Origin: JBFHQE01 sp041592335
GTDB taxonomy: Bacteria > Pseudomonadota > Gammaproteobacteria > Thiohalobacterales > Thiohalobacteraceae
Assembly (NCBI GenBank): GCA_041592335.1
Contig: JBFHQE010000005.1
Location: 74,354 to 138,353, forward strand
Direction of reading: 5' to 3'
Length of the DNA stretch: 64,000 nt
Part shown: one piece after another, positions 16,671 to 25,146 of the stretch
How positions within the stretch are numbered: the first letter of the stretch is position 1
Layout: each line of letters begins with the position of its first letter
Translations under genes and position numbers: made by a program
The notes under the pieces: model-generated
The model's database searches: none
The model's input: the letters and a program-made list of their open reading frames with translations, nothing else
What the model was told of the DNA's origin: nothing

Positions 16671-18662
16671 ATGATCGCCATTGCCGACGAGGAAAAAACC
16701 ATCGCCACACCGGCAAGATTGTCGCTAAAACAAATGATTGCAGCCGCCGTTTTCCTGGCGCTCGCGTTTGCCCTTTCCTTCATTGTCCCTAGCATCGAAA
16801 TTGCCTGGGTCATGGGCATCCTGATGCTCACCATTTACCTGTTCGCCTTCGAGGTAGTGCCGGTGGATGTCGCCGCCGCCAGCATCATGGTGCTGCTCGG
16901 CCTGACCACCCTGCTGGCCCCGATTATGGGGCTGGAACAAGGCGGGCTGGTGGATATCAAGCACCTGTTCGACGGTTTTTCCTCGAACGCGGTAATGTCC
17001 ATTATCGCTGTCATGATCATCGGCGCGGGCCTGGATAAAACCGGGCTGATGGGCAAGGTCGCGACGTTCATATTGAATGTTGGCGGCACTTCGGAAAAGC
17101 GCATCATTCCCATTATCTCTTCAACCGTGGGCCTGATTTCCTCATTTATGCAGAACGTCGGCGCGGCCGCGCTGTTCCTGCCGGTGGTTTCGCGTATCTC
17201 CGCCCGCTCCGGCCTGCCCATGTCGCGGCTGCTGATGCCCATGGGCTTCTGCGCCATTCTTGGCGGCACGGTCACCATGGTCGGTTCCAGTCCGTTGATT
17301 CTGCTGAATGACCTGATCCTGACTTCCAACAAGGCGCTGCCCGCCGAGCAGCATATGGAAACCTGGGGCCTGTTCTCGGTTACGCCAATCGGTATCGCAC
17401 TGGTTACGACCGGCATTATCTATTTCGTAATCGCAGGTCGCTTCGTGCTCCCCGCGCACGGACAGGACGAGTCCAGCACCAAGGGTTCCGACCCCATGAA
17501 GTACTTCCAGGAAGTCTACGGCATGGAGTACAGGCTTTCGGAAGTGTACATCCCGGAAGGCAGCTCGATTATTGGTCAACACCTGGAAGACATCGAAACC
17601 TGTAACCGCATCCGCGTCATTGCCAGCAAACGCCCTGGCGAGGAAGCGCGCATGGGACCGGGCACCATTGCTCGCGACGTACAGTTGCAGGCAGGAATGG
17701 TATTAGGTGTCATCGGCGCGCCTTATTACCTGGAAAGTTTCGTAAAAGACTATGACCTCAAGCGTCGTTCCGAGCTGCGCACCTTCTCGGAATCACTATC
17801 CTCCAGCAAGGCCGGTATCGCTGAGCTTGTTATTCCGCCCGGCTCCAACCTGATTGGTAAAACCGCGCGCGACATCTGGATGCGTAAGGCGTTTGGTATC
17901 GCCATGATCGGCCTGCACCGCGACGGCGTCACCCTGCGCGAAGGCGACGATATTCGTAACACCCCGTTCAAGGCTGGCGATACGCTGGTCGTACATACCG
18001 CGTGGAACGCACTGGCGCGCCTGGAAAGCGACAAGAACTTTGTCGTGGTAACCACCGAATATCCCCATGAAGAAGTGCGCCCGCACAAGATTACCCCGGC
18101 GCTGATTTTCTTTGGTATAGCCCTGTTCCTGGTGCTGTTCACCGACCTGCGTCTTTCGGTCGCCCTGTTAACCGGCGCCATCGGCATGGTGTTAAGCGGT
18201 GTACTTACCATCGATGAAGCCTACGAGGCGGTCAGCTGGAAAACGGTATTCCTGCTGGCTTCCCTGATCCCGCTCGGGCTGGCGGTCGAAACCACCGGTA
18301 CCGCAAAGTGGATTGCCGAAGAAGTGGTACACCTGGTCGGTGACGCGGCGCCCTGGGTAATCCAGGCCTCGATCGCGCTGCTGGCAACCTTCTTTACACT
18401 GGTAATGTCCAACGTGGGTGCCACCGTGCTGCTGGTGCCGCTCGCGGTCAACATCGCTATCCAGGTAGGCGCCAACCCGGCGGTTTACGCCCTGACTGTG
18501 GCCATCGCTACCTCCAACTCCTTCCTGATCCCGACCCACCAGGTGAACGCCCTGATCATGGGACCGGCCGGGTACCGGGTGCCGGACTTCATGAGAGCCG
18601 GTGGCATCATGACGATACTGTTCCTGGTCGTCATGATCTCGATGATGAACCTGATTTTCTGA
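16671..18662 (+). CDS. SLC13 (DASS)-family sodium-coupled anion transporter with two RCK_C domains
   Basis: About 663 residues. Two blocks of membrane segments (about 30-255 and 480-663) flank two cytosolic TrkA-C/RCK_C domains (about 270-365 and 375-465). The family imports sulfate, dicarboxylates or related anions with sodium; substrate is not readable. The start at 16671 is preferred over an ATG at 16632 because GCAGGAGACACTG gives it a good ribosome site. Repeat-motif halves such as SNVGATVLLVPLAVN and MQNVGAAALFLPV support the fold. nhaD follows after 23 bp, so export of sodium may be coupled genetically to its uptake. Confidence 0.9.
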   Translation: MIAIADEEKTIATPARLSLKQMIAAAVFLALAFALSFIVPSIEIAWVMGILMLTIYLFAFEVVPVDVAAASIMVLLGLTTLLAPIMGLEQGGLVDIKHLFDGFSSNAVMSIIAVMIIGAGLDKTGLMGKVATFILNVGGTSEKRIIPIISSTVGLISSFMQNVGAAALFLPVVSRISARSGLPMSRLLMPMGFCAILGGTVTMVGSSPLILLNDLILTSNKALPAEQHMETWGLFSVTPIGIALVTTGIIYFVIAGRFVLPAHGQDESSTKGSDPMKYFQEVYGMEYRLSEVYIPEGSSIIGQHLEDIETCNRIRVIASKRPGEEARMGPGTIARDVQLQAGMVLGVIGAPYYLESFVKDYDLKRRSELRTFSESLSSSKAGIAELVIPPGSNLIGKTARDIWMRKAFGIAMIGLHRDGVTLREGDDIRNTPFKAGDTLVVHTAWNALARLESDKNFVVVTTEYPHEEVRPHKITPALIFFGIALFLVLFTDLRLSVALLTGAIGMVLSGVLTIDEAYEAVSWKTVFLLASLIPLGLAVETTGTAKWIAEEVVHLVGDAAPWVIQASIALLATFFTLVMSNVGATVLLVPLAVNIAIQVGANPAVYALTVAIATSNSFLIPTHQVNALIMGPAGYRVPDFMRAGGIMTILFLVVMISMMNLIF

Positions 18663-18685
18663 TCAACCGTCGTGAGGACAAACCC

Positions 18686-20107
18686 ATGAATCGAGTCACG
18701 CTGCTGCTGGTGACCGCTGTGTCGTGCCTGCTGCCCGGTCTTGCCCTCGCCAGTGAGTCCGCGACGGCGAATGCCATCAACTTCACCGAAAGCACGGTCG
18801 GACTGTTCGCCATCATCGTATTCCTGCTTGCCTACCTGCTGGTGATGGCCGAAGAGTTTACCCATCTGCGTAAATCCAAGCCGGTGATCCTGGCCGCCGG
18901 CATCATCTGGGCAAGCATTGCCTGGGTTGCGGCGAAACATGGCCTGTCGGTTGAAGCTGAGCATGCCGTGCGCCACAACCTGCTGGAATACGCGGAGCTG
19001 ATGCTATTCCTGCTGGTGGCGATGACCTATATCAACGCCATGGAAGAACGGCGTGTCTTCGAGGCATTACGCGCCTGGCTGGTAAACAGCGGCTTTGGTT
19101 TCCGCTCCCTGTTCTGGATTACCGGTACGCTGGCGTTTTTCATTTCACCGGTGGCGGATAACCTGACAACAGCCCTGTTAATGTGCGCGGTGGTGCTCGC
19201 CGTTGGTGGCGACAATACCCGCTTCGTGTCGCTGGCCTGTATCAATATCGTGGTCGGCGCCAATGCCGGCGGAGCCTTCAGCCCCTTCGGCGACATCACC
19301 ACGCTGATGGTCTGGCAGAAAGGCATCGTGGAATTCTGGACCTTCTTCAACCTCTTTATTCCGTCCGCCGTGAACTTCCTGGTTCCGGCCATCATCATGC
19401 ATTTCGCCATACCCAAGGTGCAGCCGGAAAGCCTGAACGACAATGTGGTCATGCAGCGCGGCGCGCGGCGCATCATCGGCCTGTTCCTGCTGACCATCGC
19501 CACCGCCGTGAGCTTCCACAATTTTCTGCACATGCCGCCGGTGCTGGGCATGCTGACCGGACTGGGCTACCTGCAGCTATTTGGCTTTTACCTCAAGAAA
19601 ACCTATCACAAGGATCGGCTTGAGCCGGACAATGCCGAGAATGACGGCAACATGGGCACGCCCGGCGCATTCGATGTATTCACGCCGGTGGCCCGCGCGG
19701 AATGGGACACCCTGCTGTTTTTCTATGGCGTGGTGATGTGTGTCGGCGGGCTCGGATTCCTTGGTTACCTGGGCCTGGCCTCGGATGTCATGTACAACCA
19801 GTGGGGTGCGACCAACGCCAATATCGCCGTCGGCGTGCTATCGGCCATTGTCGATAATATTCCGGTGATGTTTGCCGTGCTGTCGATGAACCCGGACATG
19901 GCCACCGGCCAATGGTTGCTGGTCACGCTCACGGCCGGTGTCGGTGGCTCGATGTTATCGATCGGCTCCGCCGCCGGTGTCGCACTCATGGGACAGGCAC
20001 GCGGCAAATACACCTTCTTTGGTCATCTGAAATGGACGCCCGCTATCGCACTCGGTTATGCCGCGAGCATCTATGTCCACATGCTGGTGAATCGTCCACT
20101 GTTCTAG
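18686..20107 (+). CDS. nhaD: NhaD-type sodium/proton antiporter
   Basis: 473 residues with an N-terminal signal-like segment (1-22) and about twelve further hydrophobic segments. NhaD signatures such as ISPVADNLTTALLMCAV, ACINIVVGANAGGAFSPFGDITTLMVW and VDNIPVMFAVL are present. It exchanges cytoplasmic Na+ or Li+ for protons at the inner membrane. It directly follows the sodium-coupled carrier and probably shares its promoter, a sensible pairing for a saline or alkaline habitat. Confidence 0.93.
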   Translation: MNRVTLLLVTAVSCLLPGLALASESATANAINFTESTVGLFAIIVFLLAYLLVMAEEFTHLRKSKPVILAAGIIWASIAWVAAKHGLSVEAEHAVRHNLLEYAELMLFLLVAMTYINAMEERRVFEALRAWLVNSGFGFRSLFWITGTLAFFISPVADNLTTALLMCAVVLAVGGDNTRFVSLACINIVVGANAGGAFSPFGDITTLMVWQKGIVEFWTFFNLFIPSAVNFLVPAIIMHFAIPKVQPESLNDNVVMQRGARRIIGLFLLTIATAVSFHNFLHMPPVLGMLTGLGYLQLFGFYLKKTYHKDRLEPDNAENDGNMGTPGAFDVFTPVARAEWDTLLFFYGVVMCVGGLGFLGYLGLASDVMYNQWGATNANIAVGVLSAIVDNIPVMFAVLSMNPDMATGQWLLVTLTAGVGGSMLSIGSAAGVALMGQARGKYTFFGHLKWTPAIALGYAASIYVHMLVNRPLF

Positions 20108-20256
20108 AAAAACAGCTTGAGAATACCGGCGATCAGCCAACCGGCAAAACCGGACAAACCAAGATAGCAGGCTGGCAGGTTTTTCTGGCGACAGGCATCG
20201 ATGCCCATGATGAGCGAACCAAGCGCAAAAACAAAAAAGACGGCCGACCAAATCAT
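20104..20256 (-). CDS. Small membrane protein, function unknown
   Basis: 50 residues if started at the ATG at 20256, behind AGGGTGACGATT. Two hydrophobic segments (about 2-17 and 29-48) flank a short loop with two cysteines (DACRQKNLPACYLG). Its stop overlaps the nhaD stop tail to tail. A longer reading back to 20379 exists but runs through non-hydrophobic sequence that overlaps the CDGSH gene and has no clear ribosome site. I do not recognise a family. Confidence 0.5.
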   Translation of the reverse strand: MIWSAVFFVFALGSLIMGIDACRQKNLPACYLGLSGFAGWLIAGILKLFF

Positions 20257-20309
20257 AATCGTCACCCTAGAGTAAGCGCTGGCTTTCCCGTGGGTTCCAC
20301 TTACCCATT

Positions 20310-20720
20310 TCAGTCGCTCAGAAAACCGCAGGACTTGTGCGAGGCATCGCAGAATGGCTTGTTCTCGGATTGGCCGCAACGGCAGAACGCCGCCTTGTTG
20401 CGCGTGGTCATCACCTCATCGTTCGCACCCAGGATTTTCATCGGCCCACGGGCAATCAGCATCGCATTGGCGCGGCAGACTACAACCAGCGGCCCATCGC
20501 CCGCCGGATCTTCCTGCTTCTCGTCGGCAAACCGGGCATCATCCTCGAAACCACAACGATTATGCCGACCATCGCAGAAGGGTTTCTGTTTGGATTCGCC
20601 GCAACGGCACAGGGCAATATCCTCGCCCTCTTCCAACAGGTTACCCTCGGCATCCTCGATACGAACCTGGCCAACAAACTTCAGCGGTCCATTGGGACGG
20701 ACGCGCACACGATTAGTCAT
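20310..20720 (-). CDS. Protein with two CDGSH iron-sulfur domains
   Basis: 136 residues carrying two CDGSH-type [2Fe-2S] motifs, CRCGESKQKPFCDGRH (about 38-53) and CRCGQSENKPFCDASH (about 113-128). Each supplies the three-Cys-one-His ligand set. The N-terminal part (about 1-35) and the middle (about 75-105) are related beta segments, as in the mitoNEET-like bacterial two-domain proteins. Likely a cytoplasmic redox or cluster-transfer protein. Confidence 0.9.
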   Translation of the reverse strand: MTNRVRVRPNGPLKFVGQVRIEDAEGNLLEEGEDIALCRCGESKQKPFCDGRHNRCGFEDDARFADEKQEDPAGDGPLVVVCRANAMLIARGPMKILGANDEVMTTRNKAAFCRCGQSENKPFCDASHKSCGFLSD

Positions 20721-20765
20721 GACAGCTTACCTGCTTGGGAGTTAACAAAGGTGTGCGATTTTAAA

Positions 20766-21845
20766 TTAGAACAGGCTCATCTGCCCACCCCTGCCAGGCG
20801 GGCGAAAGGCACTGCAGTCCAGCGGCATCGGCTGGCGCTCAGCGGAAAAACCCAGCTTGTCCAATGCCGTATGGAAACGTTTGGCGATCAGGTCGGCATA
20901 AATACCCGACCCGCGCATCCTGTCACCAAAACGGGCGTTGTAAGCCTTGCCGTTGCGGCAGTCGCGAATGCGATTCATGACATGGGCGGCTTTCAACGGG
21001 GTGTGATTTTGCAGCCACTCCTCGAACAGGGGATGAACTTCATGTGGTAACCGGATCAACACATAGCCGGCAAAGCAGGCACCAGCGGTGCGTGCCGCTG
21101 ACAGAATGGTTTCCATCTCGCTGTCGGTCAGCACCGGGATTAACGGCGCCACCATCACCCCCACCGGTACACCGGCTTCCGCCAGCGCCTCGATGGTCTG
21201 CAAGCGCCGCCTGGGAGCGGTTGCCCGCGGTTCCAGCGTGCGGGCCAGGCTGTGATCCAGCGTGGTGATGGAAAGCGCCACCGTGACCAGTCGACGTTGT
21301 GCCATTTCGCTGAGAATATCCAGATCGCGCTCAACCAGGCGGGACTTGGTAACAATGGTGACCGGGTGCGAGCACTCATTCAGCACTTCCAGAATCCGCC
21401 GCGTCAGTTGCAGCTTGCGCTCCACCGGTTGATAGGCATCGGTATTGATCCCCAGCGAAATCGGCCGAGGCCGATAACCGGGTTTCGCCAGTTCCTCGCG
21501 CAGACAGGCAATGGCATCCGGTTTGTAATGAATCCGGCTTTCAAAATCCAGCCCGGGCGAATAACCGAGGTAGGCATGCGTGGGTCGCGCAAAACAATAC
21601 ACACAGCCGTGTTCGCATCCCCGGTAAGGATTGATGGAACGATCAAAGGGGACATCCGGCGAATCGTTGTAATTGATCACCGTCCTGCTGCTATCGACGA
21701 TCAGCTCGGTGCGAACAGGCGCAACGGCCGCCTCCAGCGAGCCCCAGCCATCATCTTCCAGGTACTTCCGGGTACTCTCAAAGCGCACATCGGGGTTGCT
21801 GGCCGCACCCCGGCCTTTCGGCATTATTGGCGGGCGAATCGTCAT
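20766..21845 (-). CDS. PA0069-family radical SAM protein, LexA-box controlled
   Basis: 359 residues with the radical SAM cluster motif CEHGCVYCF (CxxxCxxC, about 77-85) in RGCEHGCVYCFARPTHAYLG. It resembles the spore photoproduct lyase-related group that includes Pseudomonas PA0069. The C-terminus ends in QMSLF, a possible sliding-clamp-binding peptide (QxxLF form). A perfect CTG-N10-CAG LexA box ends two bases upstream of its start codon, so induction by DNA damage is expected. Substrate unknown; a DNA repair role is inferred from regulation and family. Confidence 0.88.
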   Translation of the reverse strand: MTIRPPIMPKGRGAASNPDVRFESTRKYLEDDGWGSLEAAVAPVRTELIVDSSRTVINYNDSPDVPFDRSINPYRGCEHGCVYCFARPTHAYLGYSPGLDFESRIHYKPDAIACLREELAKPGYRPRPISLGINTDAYQPVERKLQLTRRILEVLNECSHPVTIVTKSRLVERDLDILSEMAQRRLVTVALSITTLDHSLARTLEPRATAPRRRLQTIEALAEAGVPVGVMVAPLIPVLTDSEMETILSAARTAGACFAGYVLIRLPHEVHPLFEEWLQNHTPLKAAHVMNRIRDCRNGKAYNARFGDRMRGSGIYADLIAKRFHTALDKLGFSAERQPMPLDCSAFRPPGRGGQMSLF

Positions 21846-21846
21846 A

Positions 21847-21862
21847 CTGTGTTTTTATACAG
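21847..21862. promoter_or_regulatory. SOS (LexA) box
   Basis: On the minus strand CTGTATAAAAACACAG fits the enterobacterial LexA consensus CTG-N10-CAG, extended by TA on both flanks (TACTG...CAGTA). It lies 2 bp upstream of the ATG of the radical SAM gene, so bound LexA would block transcription or its start. Confidence 0.8.
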
Positions 21863-21891
21863 TATTAATGATGATCGGACAAGCCACCAAC

Positions 21892-21917
21892 AAAAACGGC
21901 GCCTTTGGGCGCCGTTT
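21892..21917 (-). terminator. Rho-independent terminator of the response regulator gene
   Basis: AAACGGCGCC and GGCGCCGTTT form a perfect 10-bp stem with a 4-nt loop; reading the minus strand it is followed by TTTTTG, a usable T tract. It lies 22 bp beyond the stop of the gene at 21939-22763 and ends 30 bp before the SOS box. Confidence 0.85.
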
Positions 21918-21938
21918 CGTTACTGATCAGCAGGTCAC

Positions 21939-22763
21939 TTATCCAACATCGGAATGACGATGCTCGTCCATCTGCGAGGACTGCTGCTCGCTCGGTTCAC
22001 GACGCAAGGTGGCAATGGAGCGCACCATGGAACTGGCGAGTTGCTGGGCATACTGTTCCATCACGTTTTCAATATTGGCTTCCACCAGCTCGGTGACAAT
22101 ACTGCGACTCATGTCGGTAATGGCGTTTTCCAGTACCGGTTTCATGCTGTCAAGAATGCGCGGAATCTCTTCCACCAGCCGGAACTCGCTGCGTTGCAGC
22201 GCTTCATCAACGACCGCCTTGATCTGGCCTTCCAGCATCTCATTCATCTGTTTGGACATGTCATGAATAAGTTGTTCCATCCCCTGGGCTTCATCCATGT
22301 CGGCAAAATGAGCCGGTGAAACCATGGCAACACTATTTTCAATCATCTTTTTTAACTCCTGGTTGTTATCCTGATCCTGTTGGATGTTTGTTTCATAAGG
22401 TAAATACATTCTTATCGCATCGTTCAACAGCTCGGCATCCGACTGCTTGGAAATTGCCGTTTTCGCGCCGTACGCCCTGGCCCTGGCGATAAAGCCCTTG
22501 GACAGGGTTGATGTCATCATAATAACGGGAATGTGTGACGTTTCGGCGCTGCTGGCTATCTCCAGCGCGACTTCAAAACCGTCGATATCGGACAATGCAT
22601 GATCGACCAGAACGATTTCGGGATGGAAAACTTTCAGCAGACGCAGCGCTTCCAGCCCCCCTTCCACCATTTCGACCACATAGCCAAACACTTCCAGACG
22701 CTTCACCAGCATCATGCGCGCGGAAGGCGACTCATCAACGATTAGAACGGTCGGCATGTTCAT
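21939..22763 (-). CDS. Response regulator with receiver domain and helical C-terminus
   Basis: About 274 residues. A receiver domain (about 3-120) has the acidic pocket (VDESP), phospho-acceptor Asp in VLVDHAL (about 52), Thr in MMTST and a Lys in AISKQ. The remaining 150 residues are helical and have no DNA-binding domain; they contain repeated amphipathic stretches (QLIHDMSKQMNEMLEG, LASSMVRSIATL). The start at 22763 has GAAAGGA upstream. No histidine kinase gene is adjacent. Output may be protein-protein interaction. Confidence 0.82.
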   Translation of the reverse strand: MNMPTVLIVDESPSARMMLVKRLEVFGYVVEMVEGGLEALRLLKVFHPEIVLVDHALSDIDGFEVALEIASSAETSHIPVIMMTSTLSKGFIARARAYGAKTAISKQSDAELLNDAIRMYLPYETNIQQDQDNNQELKKMIENSVAMVSPAHFADMDEAQGMEQLIHDMSKQMNEMLEGQIKAVVDEALQRSEFRLVEEIPRILDSMKPVLENAITDMSRSIVTELVEANIENVMEQYAQQLASSMVRSIATLRREPSEQQSSQMDEHRHSDVG

Positions 22764-23021
22764 GGATGTCCTTTCGCTCCTGTCCAACATCGCAAATTTT
22801 GCGACCTCCGAGCCCTGGCAGAAGCATATTGTTATTTCGTACGGCTTAGAATATAGCAACTACCCAAGTCACGCAACGCGCTCCCCGGCGAGAATTCGCT
22901 TGCCTGCAAGCAGCTGACGCCCTAAAGTTTTCACCCAATTCCCGAAGTCCATTATTCCCGGCAAATCAGCCGCTAAGGTCAACATAATCGGGAAATTTGC
23001 ACCGGAAGACAGGAGATCATC

Positions 23022-23405
23022 ATGAACCTTGAAAAGGTCACATTCGCGTTTTTCATCTTGCTCGCGCTGACACTGAATTTTGGCTTTGTCATGGGCGAAA
23101 TGGACAATCCCATCCACCACAACAAATATGAATTATTCAGTGCACTGGTCGTAAGCCTGATCGCGACCATTCTGAAATTCGGCGATCGCACGCACATTGG
23201 CGCGGTATTGCTCGCCACCAGCCTGGTTGCCGACCTGCAGCTGATCACCGCCAGCATGGTCTGGAGTTATGCCGATTACGTAAGCGGCACCGGCATCACG
23301 CCCAAGATCATTGCCGATATCGTTTCGCTGTCCGGCGGCGCCCTGGTAGCCAATATTGCCTCCGTCATCCTGCTGATTGTTGAAACGGTGTTAATGCGCC
23401 GCTAA
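23022..23405 (+). CDS. Four-helix membrane protein, DUF6394-like
   Basis: 127 residues with four predicted membrane helices (about 5-25, 38-55, 60-82, 100-125). It resembles a conserved family of unknown function found next to RCK potassium channel genes; I recall it as DUF6394 but cannot verify this. It starts behind an AGGAG site, ends 12 bp before the channel gene and is surely co-transcribed with it. It could be an accessory subunit of the channel. Confidence 0.7.
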   Translation: MNLEKVTFAFFILLALTLNFGFVMGEMDNPIHHNKYELFSALVVSLIATILKFGDRTHIGAVLLATSLVADLQLITASMVWSYADYVSGTGITPKIIADIVSLSGGALVANIASVILLIVETVLMRR

Positions 23406-23417
23406 CCGGCTTCTCGC

Positions 23418-25118
23418 ATGGATAACGTTATCTACCTCATCCTCAGGCGCATGCGCCTGCCCCTGATCCTGCTGGTCTCGACCTATGCGCTGTCCGTGCT
23501 CGGCCTGACCCTGATCATGGGACAGGATGACCAGGGCAACCCCTGGAAGATGGACTTCTTTCACGCGTTTTATGTCGTGAGCTACATGGGCTCAACCATC
23601 GGCTTCGGTGAAATCCCCTACCCCTTCACCGACGCGCAACGCATGTGGGTCACGTTCAGCATTTACATCACAGTGACCGCCTGGCTGTACAGCATCGGTA
23701 CCATTCTGTCGCTGGTGCAGGACAAGAACTTTCGCCAGGTACTGGCCTTCTCCGGTTTTTCGCGCCGTGTACGCAGTGTCCGCGAACCCTTTTATCTGGT
23801 CTGCGGGTTTGGCGATACCGGACGGATACTGGTGAACGAACTGGCCACGCGTGGCCTTGCCTGCACCGTCATCGACAGCGACGAATCGCAGATCCAGGCG
23901 CTGGAACTGGAGGATCATCCGGTCGTGACGCCCGGCCTGTGCGCCGATGCCAATGAAGCGGATGTACTGGTAGCAGCAGGCCTGAAGAACAGTTTCTGCC
24001 AGGGCGTTGTTGCAATCACCCCGGATGACAAAATCAACCTGAAAATCGCCATCACGTCCAAACTGCTGCGCCCGGAATTACTGGTCATCTGCCGTTCCGA
24101 GTCCGACGATACCGCGGCCAACATGGACTCATTCGGCACCGACCATATCATCAATCCTTTCCATGTCTTCGCCGACAACTTCTCCATGACCTTCAATGCG
24201 CCCAGCATGCACCTGGTGTTCGAATGGGTCACGGCCATGCACAATCAACCGCTGGAGGATTTCGTCACTCCGCCGATCGGCAACTGGATTCTTTGCGGTT
24301 ATGGCCGGTTCGGCAAATCCCTCTATCAACGGTTGCGCGATGAAGGGCTGCCGGTCACCGTGGTCGAAGCCACGCCGCACCGCACCAACCCGCCACGCGG
24401 CACTATCCAGGGACGCGGCACGGAAGGCGAAACCCTGGAAGAAGCCGGTCTGCAGGAAGCGGTCGGCATCATTGCCGGTACCGATAACGACGCCAACAAC
24501 CTGTCCATCCTGATGACTGCCCGCGACCTGAAACGCGACATCTATACCGTTGCGCGTCTCAACGCGGAAAACAATCACTCGATTTTTCATGCGTTCTCGC
24601 CTGGCAACATGATGCGTCCCAGCCATATCACCGCGCAGCGCATTCTGTCGTTGATCACCACGCCGTTGCTGGAAGACTTTCTGCAAATGGCGCGCGAGCA
24701 GGACGAAGACTGGGCCAACCTGCTGGTGTCCAGCGTCGCGGGGATCGTATCGGATCGTTCGCCGGAAACCTGGACGGTACGTATCGATTGCGACGATGCA
24801 CCCGCGGTCATTGAACTGGCGTCGGAAGAACATCACTGCCAGATCCAGCATATCCTGGTTGACCCGCATGCACCGGACAATCCGCTGCCCTGCATCCCGC
24901 TGCTATTGAAACGACGCGGCTTCAAAACACTGCTGCCAGACCATGAACTGATCGTTCAACCCGGCGATGAAATCCTGTTCTGCGGCATTCACCAGGCCTT
25001 CACGTTGCAGGATATACTGCTGAAAAACTACAACGCGCTGAGCTACGCACTGTTGAAAGAAGACCGGCCGAGCGGTTACATCTGGAAATGGATACATCGC
25101 CAGTTGCATGGCAACTGA
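23418..25118 (+). CDS. Two-helix potassium channel with two RCK (TrkA-N) domains
   Basis: 566 residues. Two membrane helices flank a pore loop whose filter is TIGFGE (60-65), a variant of TVGYG. Two NAD-binding RCK domains follow, each with a Rossmann glycine motif: CGFGDTGR (about 126) and CGYGRFGKS (about 293), plus a TrkA-C-like region (about 450-540). It probably forms a tetramer gated by cytosolic ligand binding. The gene is preceded by the DUF6394-like gene and followed 28 bp later by the Aas-like gene. Confidence 0.9.
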   Translation: MDNVIYLILRRMRLPLILLVSTYALSVLGLTLIMGQDDQGNPWKMDFFHAFYVVSYMGSTIGFGEIPYPFTDAQRMWVTFSIYITVTAWLYSIGTILSLVQDKNFRQVLAFSGFSRRVRSVREPFYLVCGFGDTGRILVNELATRGLACTVIDSDESQIQALELEDHPVVTPGLCADANEADVLVAAGLKNSFCQGVVAITPDDKINLKIAITSKLLRPELLVICRSESDDTAANMDSFGTDHIINPFHVFADNFSMTFNAPSMHLVFEWVTAMHNQPLEDFVTPPIGNWILCGYGRFGKSLYQRLRDEGLPVTVVEATPHRTNPPRGTIQGRGTEGETLEEAGLQEAVGIIAGTDNDANNLSILMTARDLKRDIYTVARLNAENNHSIFHAFSPGNMMRPSHITAQRILSLITTPLLEDFLQMAREQDEDWANLLVSSVAGIVSDRSPETWTVRIDCDDAPAVIELASEEHHCQIQHILVDPHAPDNPLPCIPLLLKRRGFKTLLPDHELIVQPGDEILFCGIHQAFTLQDILLKNYNALSYALLKEDRPSGYIWKWIHRQLHGN

Positions 25119-25146
25119 TCATCAACCTGGGCGTCACGACTAGTCG

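Noticed and set aside
22764..22859. N-terminal extension of the response regulator
   Set aside because: The receiver fold begins right after the ATG at 22763, which has a GAAAGGA site; the upstream residues have no pattern.
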